64,000 nucleotides of DNA from Franconibacter pulveris DSM 19144 (GTDB lineage: Bacteria > Pseudomonadota > Gammaproteobacteria > Enterobacterales > Enterobacteriaceae), in NCBI GenBank assembly GCA_000621185.1, contig KK211224.1, forward strand, positions 296,679-360,678. The letters run 5' to 3'. The translations under genes and the position numbers were made by a program. Within the stretch, counting starts at the first letter, position 1. Each line of letters starts with the position of its first letter. Shown here one piece after another: positions 17,339 through 28,584 of the stretch. Below the pieces are notes generated by a model. It was not told the DNA's origin, did no database searches, and saw only the letters and a list, made by a program, of their open reading frames with translations.

Positions 17339-17586
17339 TATCGGGTCATTATTGTCATAAATGTGGAACGATGGTAGTGGCAACAGTCTGACGATGCAAA
17401 GCGCAAACCTGAATGAGAATCATCCTGGTCATCCTTCGCGCGCTGCCCCCGTGGCTCAAGGGTTTTGCGACGGCTTATCTACCTGAAACATGGCAATTTG
17501 CCGCAAAATACTATCTACTGACAAATACCAGGCTATTAAGTTCGCTGGAATTTCTTCCGGTGTGACGCAACCAGAAATCAGAGACT

Positions 17587-18888
17587 ATGGCTCAGGAAAT
17601 CGAACTCAAATTTATCGTCCATCCCGCCCATGTTGATGCGCTGCGCGCGACGCTGGGCGGCCTTAGCGCCGAACACAGCGCGCCTCGCCAGCTTCTTAAC
17701 ATCTATTATGAAACGCCGGATAAGCAGCTGCGTCAGCACGGCATGGGCCTGCGCATTCGCGGCGATAATGGCCGCTATGAGATGACGATTAAAGTGGCGG
17801 GTCGTACGGTTGGCGGCCTTCATCAGCGGCCCGAGTACAATATTGAGCTGGAAAAGCCCGAGCTCGATCTGGCCCGTTTCCCGGCGGAAATCTGGCCGGA
17901 AGGGCTAACCCCGCAGGCGATGCAGGCGGCTGCACAGCCGCTGTTCAGCACCGATTTTCATCGCGAAAAGTGGGTGGTTACTCACGGTGAAAGCCGTATT
18001 GAGCTTGCGCTCGACCTGGGAGAGGTCAAGGCCGATGAACACCGCGAGCCCATCTGCGAGCTGGAGCTGGAACTGCTTTCCGGCAACCCGACGGATGTGC
18101 TGAAGCTGGCGCGCCAGCTGGTTTCACAGCCCGGCCTGCGTCAGGGCAACCTCAGCAAAGCGGCGCGTGGCTATCACCTGGCCCAGGGCAATCCGGCGCG
18201 TGAAATTAAGCCGCTGACGCTGCTTAAGGTGCCGCCGAAAGCCACGGTCGAGCAGGGAATGGAAGCGGCGCTGGAACTGGCGCTGGACCACTGGCTCTGG
18301 CATGAAGAGCTGTGGCTGCGCGGCAATGGAAAAGCGAAATATCAGGTGCAGGAGGCCATTGGCCTGGTGCGCCATACGCTGGCGCTCTTCGGCGCTATCG
18401 TGCCAAGAAAAGCGAGCACTCGCTTACGTGACCTGCTGACCCAGTGCGAGGCCTCGCTTGCTTCGGAAGCGTCGGCGGAGACCGTGGCTTACGGCGCTGA
18501 ACAAAGCACCGCCCGGCTGGCGCTCACCGACTGGCTGGTTTCGCGCGGCTGGCAGCCGTTTCTTGATGAGAAAGCGCGTCAGAAAATGGCGGACTCGTTC
18601 AAACGCTTTGCCGACATAAACCTCTCTCGCCACGCCTCAGAGCTGAAAAGCGCCTTTGCGCAACCGCTCGGCGACCGCTATGGCGACCAGCTGCCGCGTC
18701 TCGCCCGCGAGCTTCACGCGCTGCGTCTGCTGGCGGGCGTTTATGACGATACCGTCGCGCTTTTCTGGCTGGATAACTGGCAGGGGCTGCGCCACGCCAT
18801 CGAAACCCGCCAGCGTATTGAAATTGAACATTTCCGCAACGAGGCTATCTCGCAGGCGCCGTTCTGGCTGCACAGCGGGAAAAAATAA
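17587..18888 (+). CDS. ygiF: Inorganic triphosphatase (CYTH-CHAD)
   Basis: YgiF hydrolyses inorganic triphosphate. The 433-residue protein starts with the CYTH signature EIELKFIV, whose acidic and lysine residues line the triphosphate tunnel, and continues with alternating basic residues (MTIKVAGR). The C-terminal part (about 215-433) is a helical CHAD domain, which binds polyphosphate. glnE starts 17 bp downstream on the same strand, so the two are probably cotranscribed, as in E. coli. Confidence 0.97.
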   Translation: MAQEIELKFIVHPAHVDALRATLGGLSAEHSAPRQLLNIYYETPDKQLRQHGMGLRIRGDNGRYEMTIKVAGRTVGGLHQRPEYNIELEKPELDLARFPAEIWPEGLTPQAMQAAAQPLFSTDFHREKWVVTHGESRIELALDLGEVKADEHREPICELELELLSGNPTDVLKLARQLVSQPGLRQGNLSKAARGYHLAQGNPAREIKPLTLLKVPPKATVEQGMEAALELALDHWLWHEELWLRGNGKAKYQVQEAIGLVRHTLALFGAIVPRKASTRLRDLLTQCEASLASEASAETVAYGAEQSTARLALTDWLVSRGWQPFLDEKARQKMADSFKRFADINLSRHASELKSAFAQPLGDRYGDQLPRLARELHALRLLAGVYDDTVALFWLDNWQGLRHAIETRQRIEIEHFRNEAISQAPFWLHSGKK

Positions 18889-18905
18889 CCGCAGGGATAA
18901 TCACC

Positions 18906-21743
18906 ATGACGCCGCTCTCTTCTGTTTTGCAACAGCACTGGCAAACCGTAACGGAGCGGCTTCCCGCCGCCCTCGACGGCGCCGCTTTTAACGACGACAT
19001 CCGCGCGGTGTTGACCTTCAGCGACTTTGTTCGCGAGGCGGTCAGCGCGCATCCGGAGTGGTTAAGCGAACTTCAGCAGTCGCCGCCGCAGGCGCAGGAG
19101 TGGCGGCACTATCCCGCCTGGCTGCAGGACGCTTTACAGGAGGTGAGCGATGAAGCGGCGCTGATGCGCGCGCTGCGTCTGTTTCGTCGTCGCATCATGG
19201 TGCGCATCGCCTGGGCGCAGACGCTTTCAACCCTTTCTACCGAAGAGACGTTGCAGCAGCTCAGCCAGCTTGCCGAAACGCTGATCGTCGCGGCGCGGGA
19301 CTGGCTTTACGCCGCCTGTTGCAAAGAGTGGGGAACGCCGTGCAACGCGCAGGGCGTGCCGCAGCCGCTGATGATTCTGGGCATGGGCAAGCTTGGCGGC
19401 GGCGAACTCAACTTCTCATCCGATATCGATTTGATCTTCGCCTGGCCGGAAAACGGCGTGACGCAGGGCGGGCGACGCGAGCTGGATAACGCGCAGTTCT
19501 TCACGCGTCTCGGCCAGCGGCTTATCAAGGTGCTTGACCAGCCCACCCAGGACGGCTTTGTCTACCGGGTGGATATGCGCCTGCGCCCCTTCGGCGACAG
19601 CGGTCCGCTGGTGCTGAGCTTCGCCGCGCTGGAAGATTACTACCAGGAGCAGGGACGCGACTGGGAGCGCTACGCGATGGTGAAAGCCCGTATCATGGGC
19701 GATAACGACGACGCCTGGAGCCAGGAGCTGCGCGCGATGCTGCGCCCGTTCGTGTTCCGTCGCTATATCGACTTCAGCGTGATCCAGTCGCTGCGCAACA
19801 TGAAGAGCATGATCGCCCGGGAGGTGCGTCGCCGTGGGCTGACCGATAATATCAAGCTCGGTGCGGGCGGCATTCGCGAAACCGAGTTTATCGTGCAGGT
19901 GTTTCAGTTGATTCGCGGCGGACGGGAGCCTGCTTTGCAGTCGCGTTCGTTGCTGCCGACGCTTGCGGCCATCGAACAGCTTCACCTGCTGCCGGAAGGG
20001 GATGCCGCGCGACTGCGCGAATCCTACCTCTTTTTACGCCGGCTCGAGAACCTGCTGCAAAGCATCAACGACGAGCAAACCCAGACGCTGCCCGTTGATG
20101 AACTCAACCGCGCCCGGCTCGCCTGGGCGATGGGAGTGGCGGAGTGGCAGAGCATGCACGCGGTGCTGGATGAGCATATGGCGGCGGTGCGGCGCGTCTT
20201 TAACGAGCTTATCGGCGACGATGAGCCGGAGGCGGAAGAGGACAAGCTAAACGAAGGCTGGCGCGAGCTATGGCACGACGCGATCGACGCCGACGACGCC
20301 ACCCCGGTGCTCGGTCATCTTGGCGCAGAGTGCCGGGCGCAGGTGCTTTCTTTGCTGACCGATTTTCGCCGTGAAATTGACAAACGCACCATCGGCCCGC
20401 GTGGGCGTCAGGTGCTTGACCAGCTGATGCCGCGCCTGCTGAGTGAGGTGTGCGCCAGCAATAACGCGGCGGTGCCGCTTTCGCGCCTGACGCCGCTGCT
20501 CTCCGGCATCGTCACCCGCACCACTTATCTGGAGCTATTAACCGAGTTTCCCGGCGCGCTGAAGCATCTGATTCGCCTGTGCGCCGCCTCGCCGATGGTG
20601 GCGGGCCAGCTGGCGCGTTATCCGCTGCTGCTGGACGAACTGCTCGACCCGAACACGCTCTATCAGCCGACCGCGATGAACGCCTATCGCGACGAGCTGC
20701 GTCAATACTTGCTGCGCGTGCCGGACGATGATGAAGAGCAACAGCTGGAGGCGCTGCGCCAGTTCAAGCAGGCGCAACTGCTGCGCGTAGCGGCGGCGGA
20801 CATCGCCGGTACGCTGCCGGTCATGAAAGTAAGCGACCACTTAACCTGGCTGGCGGAAGCGATTATCGACGCTGTGGTGCAGCAAGCCTGGGGGCATATG
20901 GTGGCGCGTTACGGCCAGCCGACGCATTTGCGCGAGCGGGAAGGCCGCGGTTTCGCCGTTGTCGGCTACGGCAAGCTCGGCGGCTGGGAGCTTGGCTACA
21001 GCTCTGACCTGGATTTAGTTTTCCTCCACGATTGCCCGGTGGAAGTGATGACCGACGGCCCGCGGGAAATCGACGGCCGTCAGTTTTACCTGCGCCTCGC
21101 GCAGCGCATCATGCATCTTTTCAGCACCCGCACGTCGTCAGGAATTTTGTACGAGGTGGATGCCCGTCTGCGCCCCTCCGGCGCGGCGGGAATGCTGGTG
21201 ACGACGACCGAGGCTTTTGCGGATTATCAGCAAAACGAAGCCTGGACGTGGGAACACCAGGCGCTGGTGCGCGCTCGCATCGTCTACGGCGAACCGCAGC
21301 TCAAAGCCCGCTTTGACGACATCCGCCATCAGATCCTCTCAACCTCGCGGGAAGGCGAAACGCTGCAAACCGAAGTGCGCGAGATGCGTGAGAAAATGCG
21401 TGCCCACCTTGGTAATAAGCATCGCGATCGCTTCGATATCAAGGCGGATGAAGGCGGTATCACCGATATCGAATTCATCACACAGTATCTGGTGCTGCGC
21501 TATGCTGCGCAAAAGCCAAAGCTGACGCGCTGGTCTGATAATGTCCGTATTCTTGAGCTGCTGGCGCAAAACGACATTATGGAAGAAGGGGAAGCGAAGG
21601 CGTTAACTCACGCTTACGTCCTGCTTCGCGACGAGCTGCATCATCTGGCGCTGCAGGAGTTGCCAGGCCATGTTGAGCGGGAGGCGTTCAGCGCCGAGCG
21701 CGAGCAGGTGCGCGAAAGCTGGCGGCGCTGGCTGCTGCCTTAA
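18906..21743 (+). CDS. glnE: Glutamine synthetase adenylyltransferase/deadenylase
   Basis: GlnE attaches AMP to, and removes it from, glutamine synthetase in response to PII and glutamine. The 945-residue protein contains two nucleotidyltransferase domains, each with the same motif: [16 protein letters not shown] (about residues 160-175, the adenylyl-removing half) and [16 protein letters not shown] (about 687-702, the adenylylating half), joined by a helical region that binds regulators. Length equals that of E. coli (946). It follows ygiF closely and precedes hldE by 67 bp. Confidence 0.98.
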   Translation: MTPLSSVLQQHWQTVTERLPAALDGAAFNDDIRAVLTFSDFVREAVSAHPEWLSELQQSPPQAQEWRHYPAWLQDALQEVSDEAALMRALRLFRRRIMVRIAWAQTLSTLSTEETLQQLSQLAETLIVAARDWLYAACCKEWGTPCNAQGVPQPLMILGMGKLGGGELNFSSDIDLIFAWPENGVTQGGRRELDNAQFFTRLGQRLIKVLDQPTQDGFVYRVDMRLRPFGDSGPLVLSFAALEDYYQEQGRDWERYAMVKARIMGDNDDAWSQELRAMLRPFVFRRYIDFSVIQSLRNMKSMIAREVRRRGLTDNIKLGAGGIRETEFIVQVFQLIRGGREPALQSRSLLPTLAAIEQLHLLPEGDAARLRESYLFLRRLENLLQSINDEQTQTLPVDELNRARLAWAMGVAEWQSMHAVLDEHMAAVRRVFNELIGDDEPEAEEDKLNEGWRELWHDAIDADDATPVLGHLGAECRAQVLSLLTDFRREIDKRTIGPRGRQVLDQLMPRLLSEVCASNNAAVPLSRLTPLLSGIVTRTTYLELLTEFPGALKHLIRLCAASPMVAGQLARYPLLLDELLDPNTLYQPTAMNAYRDELRQYLLRVPDDDEEQQLEALRQFKQAQLLRVAAADIAGTLPVMKVSDHLTWLAEAIIDAVVQQAWGHMVARYGQPTHLREREGRGFAVVGYGKLGGWELGYSSDLDLVFLHDCPVEVMTDGPREIDGRQFYLRLAQRIMHLFSTRTSSGILYEVDARLRPSGAAGMLVTTTEAFADYQQNEAWTWEHQALVRARIVYGEPQLKARFDDIRHQILSTSREGETLQTEVREMREKMRAHLGNKHRDRFDIKADEGGITDIEFITQYLVLRYAAQKPKLTRWSDNVRILELLAQNDIMEEGEAKALTHAYVLLRDELHHLALQELPGHVEREAFSAEREQVRESWRRWLLP

Positions 21744-21810
21744 CCGTGCGATTAGGCGTAATTATGCTATCATCGCGCGCAAATTTTGGTGTCTCTCAGG
21801 AGAGTCAGGA

Positions 21811-23238
21811 ATGAAAGTAACGCTGCCCGAATTCGAGCGCGCAGGCGTCATGGTGGTGGGCGATGTGATGCTGGACCGCTACTGGTATGGCCCCACCAGC
21901 CGCATTTCGCCGGAGGCCCCGGTGCCGGTGGTGAAAGTCGATACTATCGAAGAGCGCCCGGGTGGCGCGGCGAACGTGGCGATGAACATCGCCTCCCTCG
22001 GCGCAAACTCCCGCCTTGTGGGCCTCACCGGCATTGACGACGCGGCGCGTGCGCTGAGCCAGACGCTGGCGGGCGTGAATGTCAAATGCGACTTCGTCTC
22101 GGTGCCGACGCATCCGACCATTACCAAACTGCGCGTGCTCTCCCGCAACCAGCAGTTAATCCGCCTCGATTTCGAAGAGGGTTTTGAGGGCGTGGACCCG
22201 GAGCCGCTGCACGAGCGCATCAACCAGGCGCTGCCGCACATCGGCGCGCTGGTGCTCTCCGATTACGCTAAAGGCGCGCTCGCCAGCGTTCATCAGATGA
22301 TTACGCTTGCGCGCAACGCGGGCGTGCCGGTGCTTATCGACCCGAAAGGCACTGAGTTTGAGCGCTATCGCGGTGCCACGCTGCTTACCCCGAACCTCTC
22401 CGAGTTTGAAGCGGTAGTGGGCAAATGTAAGAACGAGCAGGAGATTGTTGAGCGCGGCATGAAGCTGATTGCCGATTACGATCTCTGCGCGCTGCTGGTG
22501 ACCCGCTCCGAACAGGGCATGACGCTGCTGCAGCCGGGCAAAGCGCCGTTCCACCTGCCGACGCAGGCGCAGGAAGTTTATGACGTGACCGGCGCGGGCG
22601 ACACCGTCATCGGCGTGCTGGCGGCGACGCTTGCCGCCGGTAACACGCTGGAAGAGTCTTGCTATTTCGCCAACGCGGCGGCGGGCGTGGTGGTCGGCAA
22701 GCTCGGCACCTCGACCGTTTCGCCCATTGAACTGGAAAACGCGGTGCGCGGACGTTCAGAAACCGGTTTTGGCGTGATGACCGAGCAGGGGCTGAAAGAG
22801 GCGGTGCTGGCGGCGCGCAAGCGCGGCGAGAAAGTGGTGATGACCAATGGCGTGTTCGACATTCTGCACGCAGGCCACGTCTCTTATCTGGCCAACGCGC
22901 GCAAGCTGGGCGACCGTCTGATTGTCGCGGTAAATAGCGATGCTTCAACGAAGCGCCTGAAAGGCGAAACCCGTCCGGTTAACCCGCTCGAGCAGCGCAT
23001 GATTGTGCTGGGCGCGCTGGAAGCGGTGGACTGGGTAGTCTCGTTTGAAGAAGACACGCCGCAGCGTCTGATAGGCGAGATCCTGCCGGATCTGCTGGTA
23101 AAAGGCGGCGACTATAAGCCGGAGGATATCGCTGGCAGCAAAGAAGTGTGGGCCAACGGCGGCGAAGTGCTGGTGCTCAACTTTGAAGATGGTTGCTCCA
23201 CCACCAACATCATCAAGAAAATCCAGAAAAACAGCTAG
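21811..23238 (+). CDS. hldE: Bifunctional heptose kinase/adenylyltransferase HldE
   Basis: HldE makes ADP-heptose for the lipopolysaccharide inner core through two activities. Residues 1-318 form a ribokinase-type kinase with GGAANVAMN and the [10 protein letters not shown] catalytic loop near residue 258. Residues 344-475 form a nucleotidyltransferase with the [17 protein letters not shown] signature. The start at 21811 has AGGAGAG upstream; an earlier start would run into glnE. The 475-residue length fits the E. coli enzyme (477). Confidence 0.98.
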   Translation: MKVTLPEFERAGVMVVGDVMLDRYWYGPTSRISPEAPVPVVKVDTIEERPGGAANVAMNIASLGANSRLVGLTGIDDAARALSQTLAGVNVKCDFVSVPTHPTITKLRVLSRNQQLIRLDFEEGFEGVDPEPLHERINQALPHIGALVLSDYAKGALASVHQMITLARNAGVPVLIDPKGTEFERYRGATLLTPNLSEFEAVVGKCKNEQEIVERGMKLIADYDLCALLVTRSEQGMTLLQPGKAPFHLPTQAQEVYDVTGAGDTVIGVLAATLAAGNTLEESCYFANAAAGVVVGKLGTSTVSPIELENAVRGRSETGFGVMTEQGLKEAVLAARKRGEKVVMTNGVFDILHAGHVSYLANARKLGDRLIVAVNSDASTKRLKGETRPVNPLEQRMIVLGALEAVDWVVSFEEDTPQRLIGEILPDLLVKGGDYKPEDIAGSKEVWANGGEVLVLNFEDGCSTTNIIKKIQKNS

Positions 23239-23250
23239 GTTTGTTGCAAA

Positions 23251-23272
23251 AGCCCCTGCCTGAGCGGGGGCT
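23251..23272. terminator. Terminator between hldE and ubiK
   Basis: AGCCCC (23251-23256) and GGGGCT (23267-23272) pair around the convergent ends of hldE and ubiK. The T run is weak on the plus side, and an AAAA run precedes the stem, which favours the minus-strand transcript. Confidence 0.55.
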
Positions 23273-23284
23273 GAGCGGCGACGG

Positions 23285-23650
23285 TTAGTCCTGCTTGTCG
23301 ATATTATCAACAGGCGGAATCGCCGGCGGCGGCGTTACCGGTTCTGCGGTAACGGGCGTTGCAGAAGCAGGCGTAGCGGTTGCGGCGGGAGTCGCGGCAG
23401 TCGTGCTGGCGCCACGGCTTTCCAGCTCGGTCAGGCGCTGCTCCAGGGCGGTCAGCTTTTCACGGGTGCGCAATAGCACCTGCGTCTGCACATCAAATTC
23501 CTCACGGCTTACCAGGTCAAGGCGCGACAGCTGGGATTGCAGAACCTGGCGGATCTTCTTCTCGACATCTTCCCCGAACTCGCGGATCCCTTTTGGCATC
23601 GATTCATGGACCTGACGGGCGATCTGTTCAATTTTCTTCGGGTCAATCAT
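23285..23650 (-). CDS. ubiK: Ubiquinone biosynthesis accessory factor UbiK
   Basis: UbiK (YqiC) helps UbiJ and the late ubiquinone enzymes work in the cytosolic complex. The 121-residue protein starts [19 protein letters not shown] and has a helical region followed by a coiled coil ([22 protein letters not shown], shown in part), matching the family. A tail rich in Ala, Thr and Pro of about 40 residues is longer and less conserved than in E. coli. The start at 23650 matches the family; a longer frame exists to 23755. Confidence 0.95.
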   Translation of the reverse strand: MIDPKKIEQIARQVHESMPKGIREFGEDVEKKIRQVLQSQLSRLDLVSREEFDVQTQVLLRTREKLTALEQRLTELESRGASTTAATPAATATPASATPVTAEPVTPPPAIPPVDNIDKQD

Positions 23651-23777
23651 AGCGGTTTCCCTGATCTTCAACGGTGTGAACTCTAATTGTAATGCCTGAT
23701 CCGAAGGGGATAAACCGGAAATGTTTGAATCGAATACATTGCCGACAATAATCATTGGCGTTATAGTTAACCCGCTT

Positions 23778-23975
23778 ATTCTCAGGGCGGGGCGAAATTC
23801 CCCACCGGCGGTAAATCAGTTTTTCTGTCCATACTCTTTTTCGCGTTGCGGCAAAGCGGCGTGAAAGACGAAGGACAAACTGAAAGCCCGCGAGCGCTTC
23901 AGATTATCTCTGAAGGTCAGCAGATCCGGTGAAATTCCGGGGCCGACGGTTAAAGTCCGGATGGGAGAGAGTAAC
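23778..23975 (+). promoter_or_regulatory. FMN riboswitch (RFN element)
   Basis: The segment contains the FMN-aptamer blocks in order: CTCAGGGCGGGGCGAAATTC, CCCCACCGGCGGTAAATCAG, a long P3 insertion, GCCCGCGAGC, then TCAGCAGATCCGGTG and a final CCGGGGCCGACGG...GGATGGGAGAGAGTA part. It lies 110 bp ahead of ribB, so riboflavin synthesis is switched off when FMN is plentiful. In E. coli the same element is also known as SroG. Confidence 0.96.
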
Positions 23976-24085
23976 GATCAAGCGACGTCAATCCGTCCGC
24001 TCACGTTATTTTTTTGGCCGCTTTTCGGCACTCCTAAGACCGCCCTGGTTCTGGTAATCCATAATTTTAATGAGGTTTTTTTACC

Positions 24086-24739
24086 ATGAATCAGACGCTT
24101 CTTTCCTCTTTTGGCACTTCGTTCGAACGCGTGGAAAACGCGCTGGCTGCGCTGCGCGAAGGTCGCGGCGTGATGGTGCTTGACGATGAAGATCGTGAAA
24201 ATGAAGGCGACATGATTTTCGCCGCCGAAACCATGACCGTTGAACAGATGGCGCTGACCATTCGTCACGGCAGCGGCATTGTCTGCCTTTGCCTGACTGA
24301 CGAACGCCGCCAGCAGCTCGACCTGCCGATGATGGTGGAAAATAACACCAGCGCTTACGGCACCGGCTTTACGGTGACGATTGAAGCGGCGCGCGGTGTG
24401 ACGACTGGCGTTTCCGCAGCCGACCGCATCACCACGATCCGCGCGGCGATTGCCGATGACGCTAAGCCGTCCGACCTCAACCGTCCGGGCCACGTTTTCC
24501 CGCTGCGCGCGCAGCCGGGCGGCGTACTGACCCGCGGCGGCCACACCGAAGCGACTATCGATCTGGTTACGCTGGCGGGCTTTAAACCTGCGGGCGTGCT
24601 GTGCGAACTGACTAACGACGACGGCTCAATGGCGCGTGCGCCAGAGTGCATTGAATTCGCGAAGCAGCACAATATGGCTGTCGTCACCATTGAAGATCTG
24701 GTGGCTTACCGCCAGGCGCATGCGCGTAAAGCCAGCTAA
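24086..24739 (+). CDS. ribB: 3,4-dihydroxy-2-butanone 4-phosphate synthase
   Basis: RibB turns ribulose 5-phosphate into the four-carbon unit of riboflavin, releasing formate. The 217-residue protein has [18 protein letters not shown] with the acidic metal site (about residues 30-47), RHGSGIVCL near 65, and the [16 protein letters not shown] region near 140. Length equals that of E. coli. It is a single-gene unit controlled by the FMN riboswitch upstream and ended by the hairpin at 24761-24780. Confidence 0.98.
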   Translation: MNQTLLSSFGTSFERVENALAALREGRGVMVLDDEDRENEGDMIFAAETMTVEQMALTIRHGSGIVCLCLTDERRQQLDLPMMVENNTSAYGTGFTVTIEAARGVTTGVSAADRITTIRAAIADDAKPSDLNRPGHVFPLRAQPGGVLTRGGHTEATIDLVTLAGFKPAGVLCELTNDDGSMARAPECIEFAKQHNMAVVTIEDLVAYRQAHARKAS

Positions 24740-24760
24740 GGCATAGCGCGAACAGAAAAA

Positions 24761-24784
24761 AGCCCGGTCGCTACCGGGCTTTTT
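24761..24784. terminator. Bidirectional terminator, ribB and zupT
   Basis: AGCCCGGT (24761-24768) pairs with ACCGGGCT (24773-24780), flanked by six A and six T. It serves both convergent genes. Confidence 0.88.
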
Positions 24785-24786
24785 TG

Positions 24787-25566
24787 TTAGCCGATGCCGC
24801 TGGTTTGCAACAGCGTCAGGCTGAACCCCATCACTGACATGCCGCACAGCACGCCATAGCTCGGGTTGTTGTGCGGGTCTATCTCTTTGGCGAGCGGCAT
24901 TAGCTCATCCACCGACAGCGCCACCATAATCCCCGCGACCGCCGCCATGATGGAAGCCATTACGACGGGCGAAACCATCGATCCCAAAATAAGCCACGCC
25001 AGCACGCCGCCGACGATTTCCGCAAGACCGGAAACGCCCGCCCAGAGCACCGCTTTGCGTTTAGAGCCCGTTGCGGCGTAAACCGGCCCGGCCACCGCCA
25101 GCCCTTCGGGAATGTTGTGCAGCGCGACGGCGAGCGCAATGCCGAAACCCAGCTCCAGGTTATTGCTGGCGGTAACGAACGTCGCTACGCCCTCCGGAAA
25201 GTTATGCAGGCTGATGCCAAGCGTCAGCAGCAGGGCGGTGCGCCGCAGGTTGCGCACGCCGTGCGCTTCGCCGTGGCCTTTATCCAGCAAATCCTGCGGG
25301 TGCGCGTGCGGCAGCATCCGGTCCAGCGCGAAGTAGCCAAGCAGGCCAATAATAAACATGCCATAGCCCAGCACTGGCGACATTCCCTCTTCATGCAGCG
25401 CGGCGGGCAGCATTTCCATCAGCGAAATAAGCAGCATAATGCCCGCCGCAAAGCCGAGTGAGAAAGCCAAGAGGCGGTTAGACGGCCGCTGGCCGAGCAC
25501 CCCTAAAAAGGCGCCGATAAACGTGGCACCGCCCGCCAGCAACGTCAGGATCAGAGGCACAGACAT
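24787..25566 (-). CDS. zupT: Zinc/divalent metal transporter ZupT (ZIP family)
   Basis: ZupT imports zinc and also iron, manganese and cobalt across the inner membrane. The 259-residue protein has about eight membrane segments, the two ZIP metal-site helices ([10 protein letters not shown] near residue 120 and [12 protein letters not shown] near 149), and a histidine-rich loop between helices 3 and 4. It matches E. coli ZupT in length and order. A strong Fur-box-like sequence precedes it, which suggests iron-responsive control. Confidence 0.97.
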   Translation of the reverse strand: MSVPLILTLLAGGATFIGAFLGVLGQRPSNRLLAFSLGFAAGIMLLISLMEMLPAALHEEGMSPVLGYGMFIIGLLGYFALDRMLPHAHPQDLLDKGHGEAHGVRNLRRTALLLTLGISLHNFPEGVATFVTASNNLELGFGIALAVALHNIPEGLAVAGPVYAATGSKRKAVLWAGVSGLAEIVGGVLAWLILGSMVSPVVMASIMAAVAGIMVALSVDELMPLAKEIDPHNNPSYGVLCGMSVMGFSLTLLQTSGIG

Positions 25567-25580
25567 TGAACGCTCCTTAT

Positions 25581-25599
25581 GATAATGATTCTCATTAAT
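25581..25599 (-). promoter_or_regulatory. Fur-box-like operator before zupT
   Basis: GATAATGATTCTCATTAAT matches the 19-bp Fur consensus at 15 positions and is itself nearly palindromic. It starts 15 bp upstream of zupT, inside its probable promoter. Direct Fur control of zupT is inference. Confidence 0.65.
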
Positions 25600-25762
25600 G
25601 TAAAGGGCCGAGTGATAAAGGTCGAGTAACCGCAGGGGCTTTTACACATTCCTTACATTCAAAATTTCTGATGATGATCATCACGCTTATCTGAGTTCTT
25701 CCCGCCAGCAAACAGCGTAAGGTTAACGCAACAAAACGCTCAATCTTGTTAAGGATATCATC

Positions 25763-26551
25763 ATGACTTCCTCCCGCATGCCCGCACTGTTTCTCGGCCA
25801 CGGCAGCCCCATGAACGTGCTGGAAGACAACCACTATACCCGGACCTGGCGCGGTCTGGGTGAAACGCTGCCGCGTCCAAAGGCGATTGTCGTGGTTTCC
25901 GCTCACTGGTATACGCGCGGTACGGGCGTGACGGCGATGGAGCAGCCGCAAACTATCCACGATTTCGGCGGTTTTCCACAGGCGCTGTATGACACGCATT
26001 ATCCCGCTCCCGGCTCGCCTGAACTGGCGCAGCGCGTGGCGGATCTGCTTGCGCCGACGCCCGTGACGCTCGACCGCGAAGCCTGGGGATTCGACCATGG
26101 CTCCTGGGGCGTGCTGATTAAGATGTACCCCGATGCCGACATTCCCATGGTGCAACTGAGTATAGACAGCACCAAACCTCCCGTCTGGCATTACGAGCAG
26201 GGGCGTAAACTTGCGAAACTGCGTGATGAAGGCATTATGCTGGTGGCGAGCGGCAACGTGGTGCATAACCTGCGCACGGCGCGCTGGCATGGCGAAAGCA
26301 CCCCTTATCCGTGGGCGGAATCGTTCAATAACTTTGTTAAACAAAACCTGCGCTGGCGGGGCGAGGCGCAGTCGCACCCGCTGGTGAACTACCTTGAGCA
26401 TGAAGGCGGCAGCTTGTCTAACCCTACGCCGGAACATTTCTTGCCGCTGCTTTATGTGCTTGGCGCCTGGAATGGCGAAGAGCCGCTAAGCGTGCCGCTG
26501 GAAGGGATGGAGATGGGATCGATAAGCATGCTTTCGGTGCAGGTGGGTTAA
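25763..26551 (+). CDS. ygiD: 4,5-DOPA-extradiol-dioxygenase-like protein YgiD
   Basis: YgiD belongs to the LigB-type extradiol dioxygenases and cleaves DOPA in vitro; the natural substrate is uncertain. The 262-residue protein shows FLGHGSPMNVL with the first metal His, VVVSAHWYT near residue 45, GFDHGSWGVL near 110, and ASGNVVHNLR near 165. It is convergent with ygiC across the terminator at 26556-26581. The 197 bp upstream also serve divergent zupT. Confidence 0.95.
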   Translation: MTSSRMPALFLGHGSPMNVLEDNHYTRTWRGLGETLPRPKAIVVVSAHWYTRGTGVTAMEQPQTIHDFGGFPQALYDTHYPAPGSPELAQRVADLLAPTPVTLDREAWGFDHGSWGVLIKMYPDADIPMVQLSIDSTKPPVWHYEQGRKLAKLRDEGIMLVASGNVVHNLRTARWHGESTPYPWAESFNNFVKQNLRWRGEAQSHPLVNYLEHEGGSLSNPTPEHFLPLLYVLGAWNGEEPLSVPLEGMEMGSISMLSVQVG

Positions 26552-26555
26552 AAAT

Positions 26556-26581
26556 AACGGCGCATGTTTCGCGCCGTTTTT
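26556..26581. terminator. Bidirectional terminator, ygiD and ygiC
   Basis: AACGGCGC (26556-26563) pairs with GCGCCGTT (26571-26578), with A and T runs on the two sides, between convergent genes. Confidence 0.85.
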
Positions 26582-27741
26582 TATTCCACAAAGATATGCG
26601 GATAAAAGCGCGAGAGATCCTGCGTAATCAATTCGCGATCTTCGCGTATCCCAATGCCCGCCGCCTGGTCGTTAATCAGCCAGCTGCCGATAAGCGTATA
26701 GCTTTCGCCAAACTTCGGCAGCGGATGGAACTGCTGGACGATCATTCCCTCTTCGCCGTAAGGCCCTTCCACTTTAGCGATCGGCTGGCCATTTTCCACG
26801 ATAGAAACATTAGCGCCTTCGCGAGAGAAAATGGGCTTCATAACATATTTCGCCAGTTCCGGATGAGCGTCTTCGGCGAAGTAAGCGGGAAGCAGGTTGG
26901 GGTGATTGGGGAACATCTCCCAGAGCATCGGCAACAGCGCCTTGTTAGAGACAATGCTCTTCCATGCGGGCTCCAGCCAGCGCACGCCTGCATCTTCAAG
27001 CTTGGTGGAGAACATTTCACGCAGCATATGCTCCCACGGATAGAGCTTGAACAGATTGCCGATAACCTGATCCTGAAGATCGGTAAACTGACCTTTTTCG
27101 CCAAGGCCGATGTCTTCAATAAACAGGAACTCGCTCGGCAATTGCGCTTCAGCAGCGCAATCCTGCAGGTACTGCACCGTGCCGCGGTCTTCTACCGTGT
27201 CGCGGCAACAGGCAAAATGCAGCAGGTTAAAGCCATGCTGTTCTTTAAGCTCGGCAAAGCGCGCAATCAGTTTTTCCTGCAGACTGTTGAACTGATCGCT
27301 GCCAGCAGGGAGCTTGCCGGCATTGAGCTGATCTTCAAGCCAGATCCACTGAAAAAAAGCGGCTTCATACAAGGAAGTCGGCGTATCGGCGTTATTTTCC
27401 AGAAGCTTTGGGTCACCCACGCCGTCCCAGGCGAGATCGAGACGCGAATAGAGCGAAGGCTGCTGCGTGCGCCATGACTGGCGAACAAATTCCCAGGTAT
27501 GCTTCGGAATGCGAAATTTGGCCATCAGCGTATCGCTGGCGACCACTTTTTCCACCACCTGCAAACACATCTGATGCAGCTCTTCGGTAACCGCTTCAAG
27601 GCGTTCAACCTGCGCAAGCGTCAGTTTGTAATAAGCCTCTTCACACCAGTACGGCTCGCCGTACATGGTGTGAAAGTTGAAACCGTATTCGGTCGCTTTA
27701 TCGCGCCAGTCCGGGCGCTCGCTGATAGCAATTCTTTCCAT
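26581..27741 (-). CDS. ygiC: ATP-grasp protein YgiC (glutathionylspermidine-synthase-like)
   Basis: YgiC resembles the synthetase half of glutathionylspermidine synthase but lacks the amidase half; its substrates are unknown. The 386-residue protein begins [16 protein letters not shown] and has conserved segments [20 protein letters not shown] (about residues 103-122) and [14 protein letters not shown] near 310 that form the ATP-grasp site. Length matches E. coli (386). ygiB lies 5 bp upstream, so the two genes form one unit, upstream of which lies tolC. Confidence 0.96.
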   Translation of the reverse strand: MERIAISERPDWRDKATEYGFNFHTMYGEPYWCEEAYYKLTLAQVERLEAVTEELHQMCLQVVEKVVASDTLMAKFRIPKHTWEFVRQSWRTQQPSLYSRLDLAWDGVGDPKLLENNADTPTSLYEAAFFQWIWLEDQLNAGKLPAGSDQFNSLQEKLIARFAELKEQHGFNLLHFACCRDTVEDRGTVQYLQDCAAEAQLPSEFLFIEDIGLGEKGQFTDLQDQVIGNLFKLYPWEHMLREMFSTKLEDAGVRWLEPAWKSIVSNKALLPMLWEMFPNHPNLLPAYFAEDAHPELAKYVMKPIFSREGANVSIVENGQPIAKVEGPYGEEGMIVQQFHPLPKFGESYTLIGSWLINDQAAGIGIREDRELITQDLSRFYPHIFVE

Positions 27742-27746
27742 TGCGT

Positions 27747-28427
27747 TTAACCACCCATTGAACGGGAGCCGGTGCCCATCGCGCTGCGCTGCATGGCGCT
27801 TTGTTTCGCCACGGTTTCGCCAAATCCGCCACGGGTTATGGTGGTTGTGGTAGCCGGTTTCGGCGTCATTGCGGTTTTAGGCACCGTTGCGGTACGGCCC
27901 GGCTGCGCGGCGCCGTAGCTCTTGCCGCTGGCGTCAGTATACTGGCCGTAAGCAGGGTTTGCCGGGTTGCGCGAACTGAAGAGCGGCTGTTGCGCGAAGC
28001 CCATGCCGCCGCCCATCAGACGGCCCATCATGTAGCCTGCCATCAGCGGCATCCAGAAGCTGCCGCTGCTTTGCGCCTGCGCCTGGTTTTCCGTCGAGCC
28101 GCTGCCCGCGACGCCTGCCTGAGCGGGCGCCTGCTGGCACTGGCCTTCGCCAAACTCCGCCACGCAATCTTCGCGGGTGGCGTACTTCGGCGCAGTGCGT
28201 TCGGCTTCCTTCAGCGCATTGTTGTAGGCGGCGGTACACTCGGCGCTTTTGCCTGGGTTCGCCTGCGAGCAATCATCCGCGTTTTGAAACATCTGCACGG
28301 TTTCATCGCTTTTCTCGCAACCGGCAAGCATGAAGACCGCCGTGACCGCGAAGGCCACAGGGGTGAGGTGACGCGCGTTCCAGCTTTTGCGGAACGTGGC
28401 GTGATTTATCTGTTTTGTCCGTTTCAT
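27747..28427 (-). CDS. ygiB: DUF1190 protein YgiB
   Basis: YgiB is a conserved DUF1190 protein linked to the cell envelope. The 226-residue protein has an N-terminal hydrophobic segment with a possible lipid-attachment motif ([12 protein letters not shown]), two cysteine-containing acidic stretches ([14 protein letters not shown] and [14 protein letters not shown]), a glycine- and methionine-rich region (about 120-150), and a Ser/Thr/Ala-rich tail. It overlaps no neighbour and lies 5 bp ahead of ygiC. tolC on the same strand ends 157 bp upstream. Confidence 0.94.
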   Translation of the reverse strand: MKRTKQINHATFRKSWNARHLTPVAFAVTAVFMLAGCEKSDETVQMFQNADDCSQANPGKSAECTAAYNNALKEAERTAPKYATREDCVAEFGEGQCQQAPAQAGVAGSGSTENQAQAQSSGSFWMPLMAGYMMGRLMGGGMGFAQQPLFSSRNPANPAYGQYTDASGKSYGAAQPGRTATVPKTAMTPKPATTTTITRGGFGETVAKQSAMQRSAMGTGSRSMGG

Positions 28428-28584
28428 TACTTTCTTCCTGGCCCCAAAGATATTGCACAGTTATGGTGCTCAGGATAGTGGATGAGTGGTTGAAATTAAA
28501 GCAGAGGGCCGCAAGGGCAGGAGATCTTTACGTTGCCTTACGTAAAGGCGTGATGCGCCAGCGCGCATCACGCCTGAAGCGCGA

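Noticed and set aside
17405-17425. A Fur-like sequence between ygiM and ygiF
   Set aside because: Only part of the consensus matches and it is not placed near an obvious promoter.
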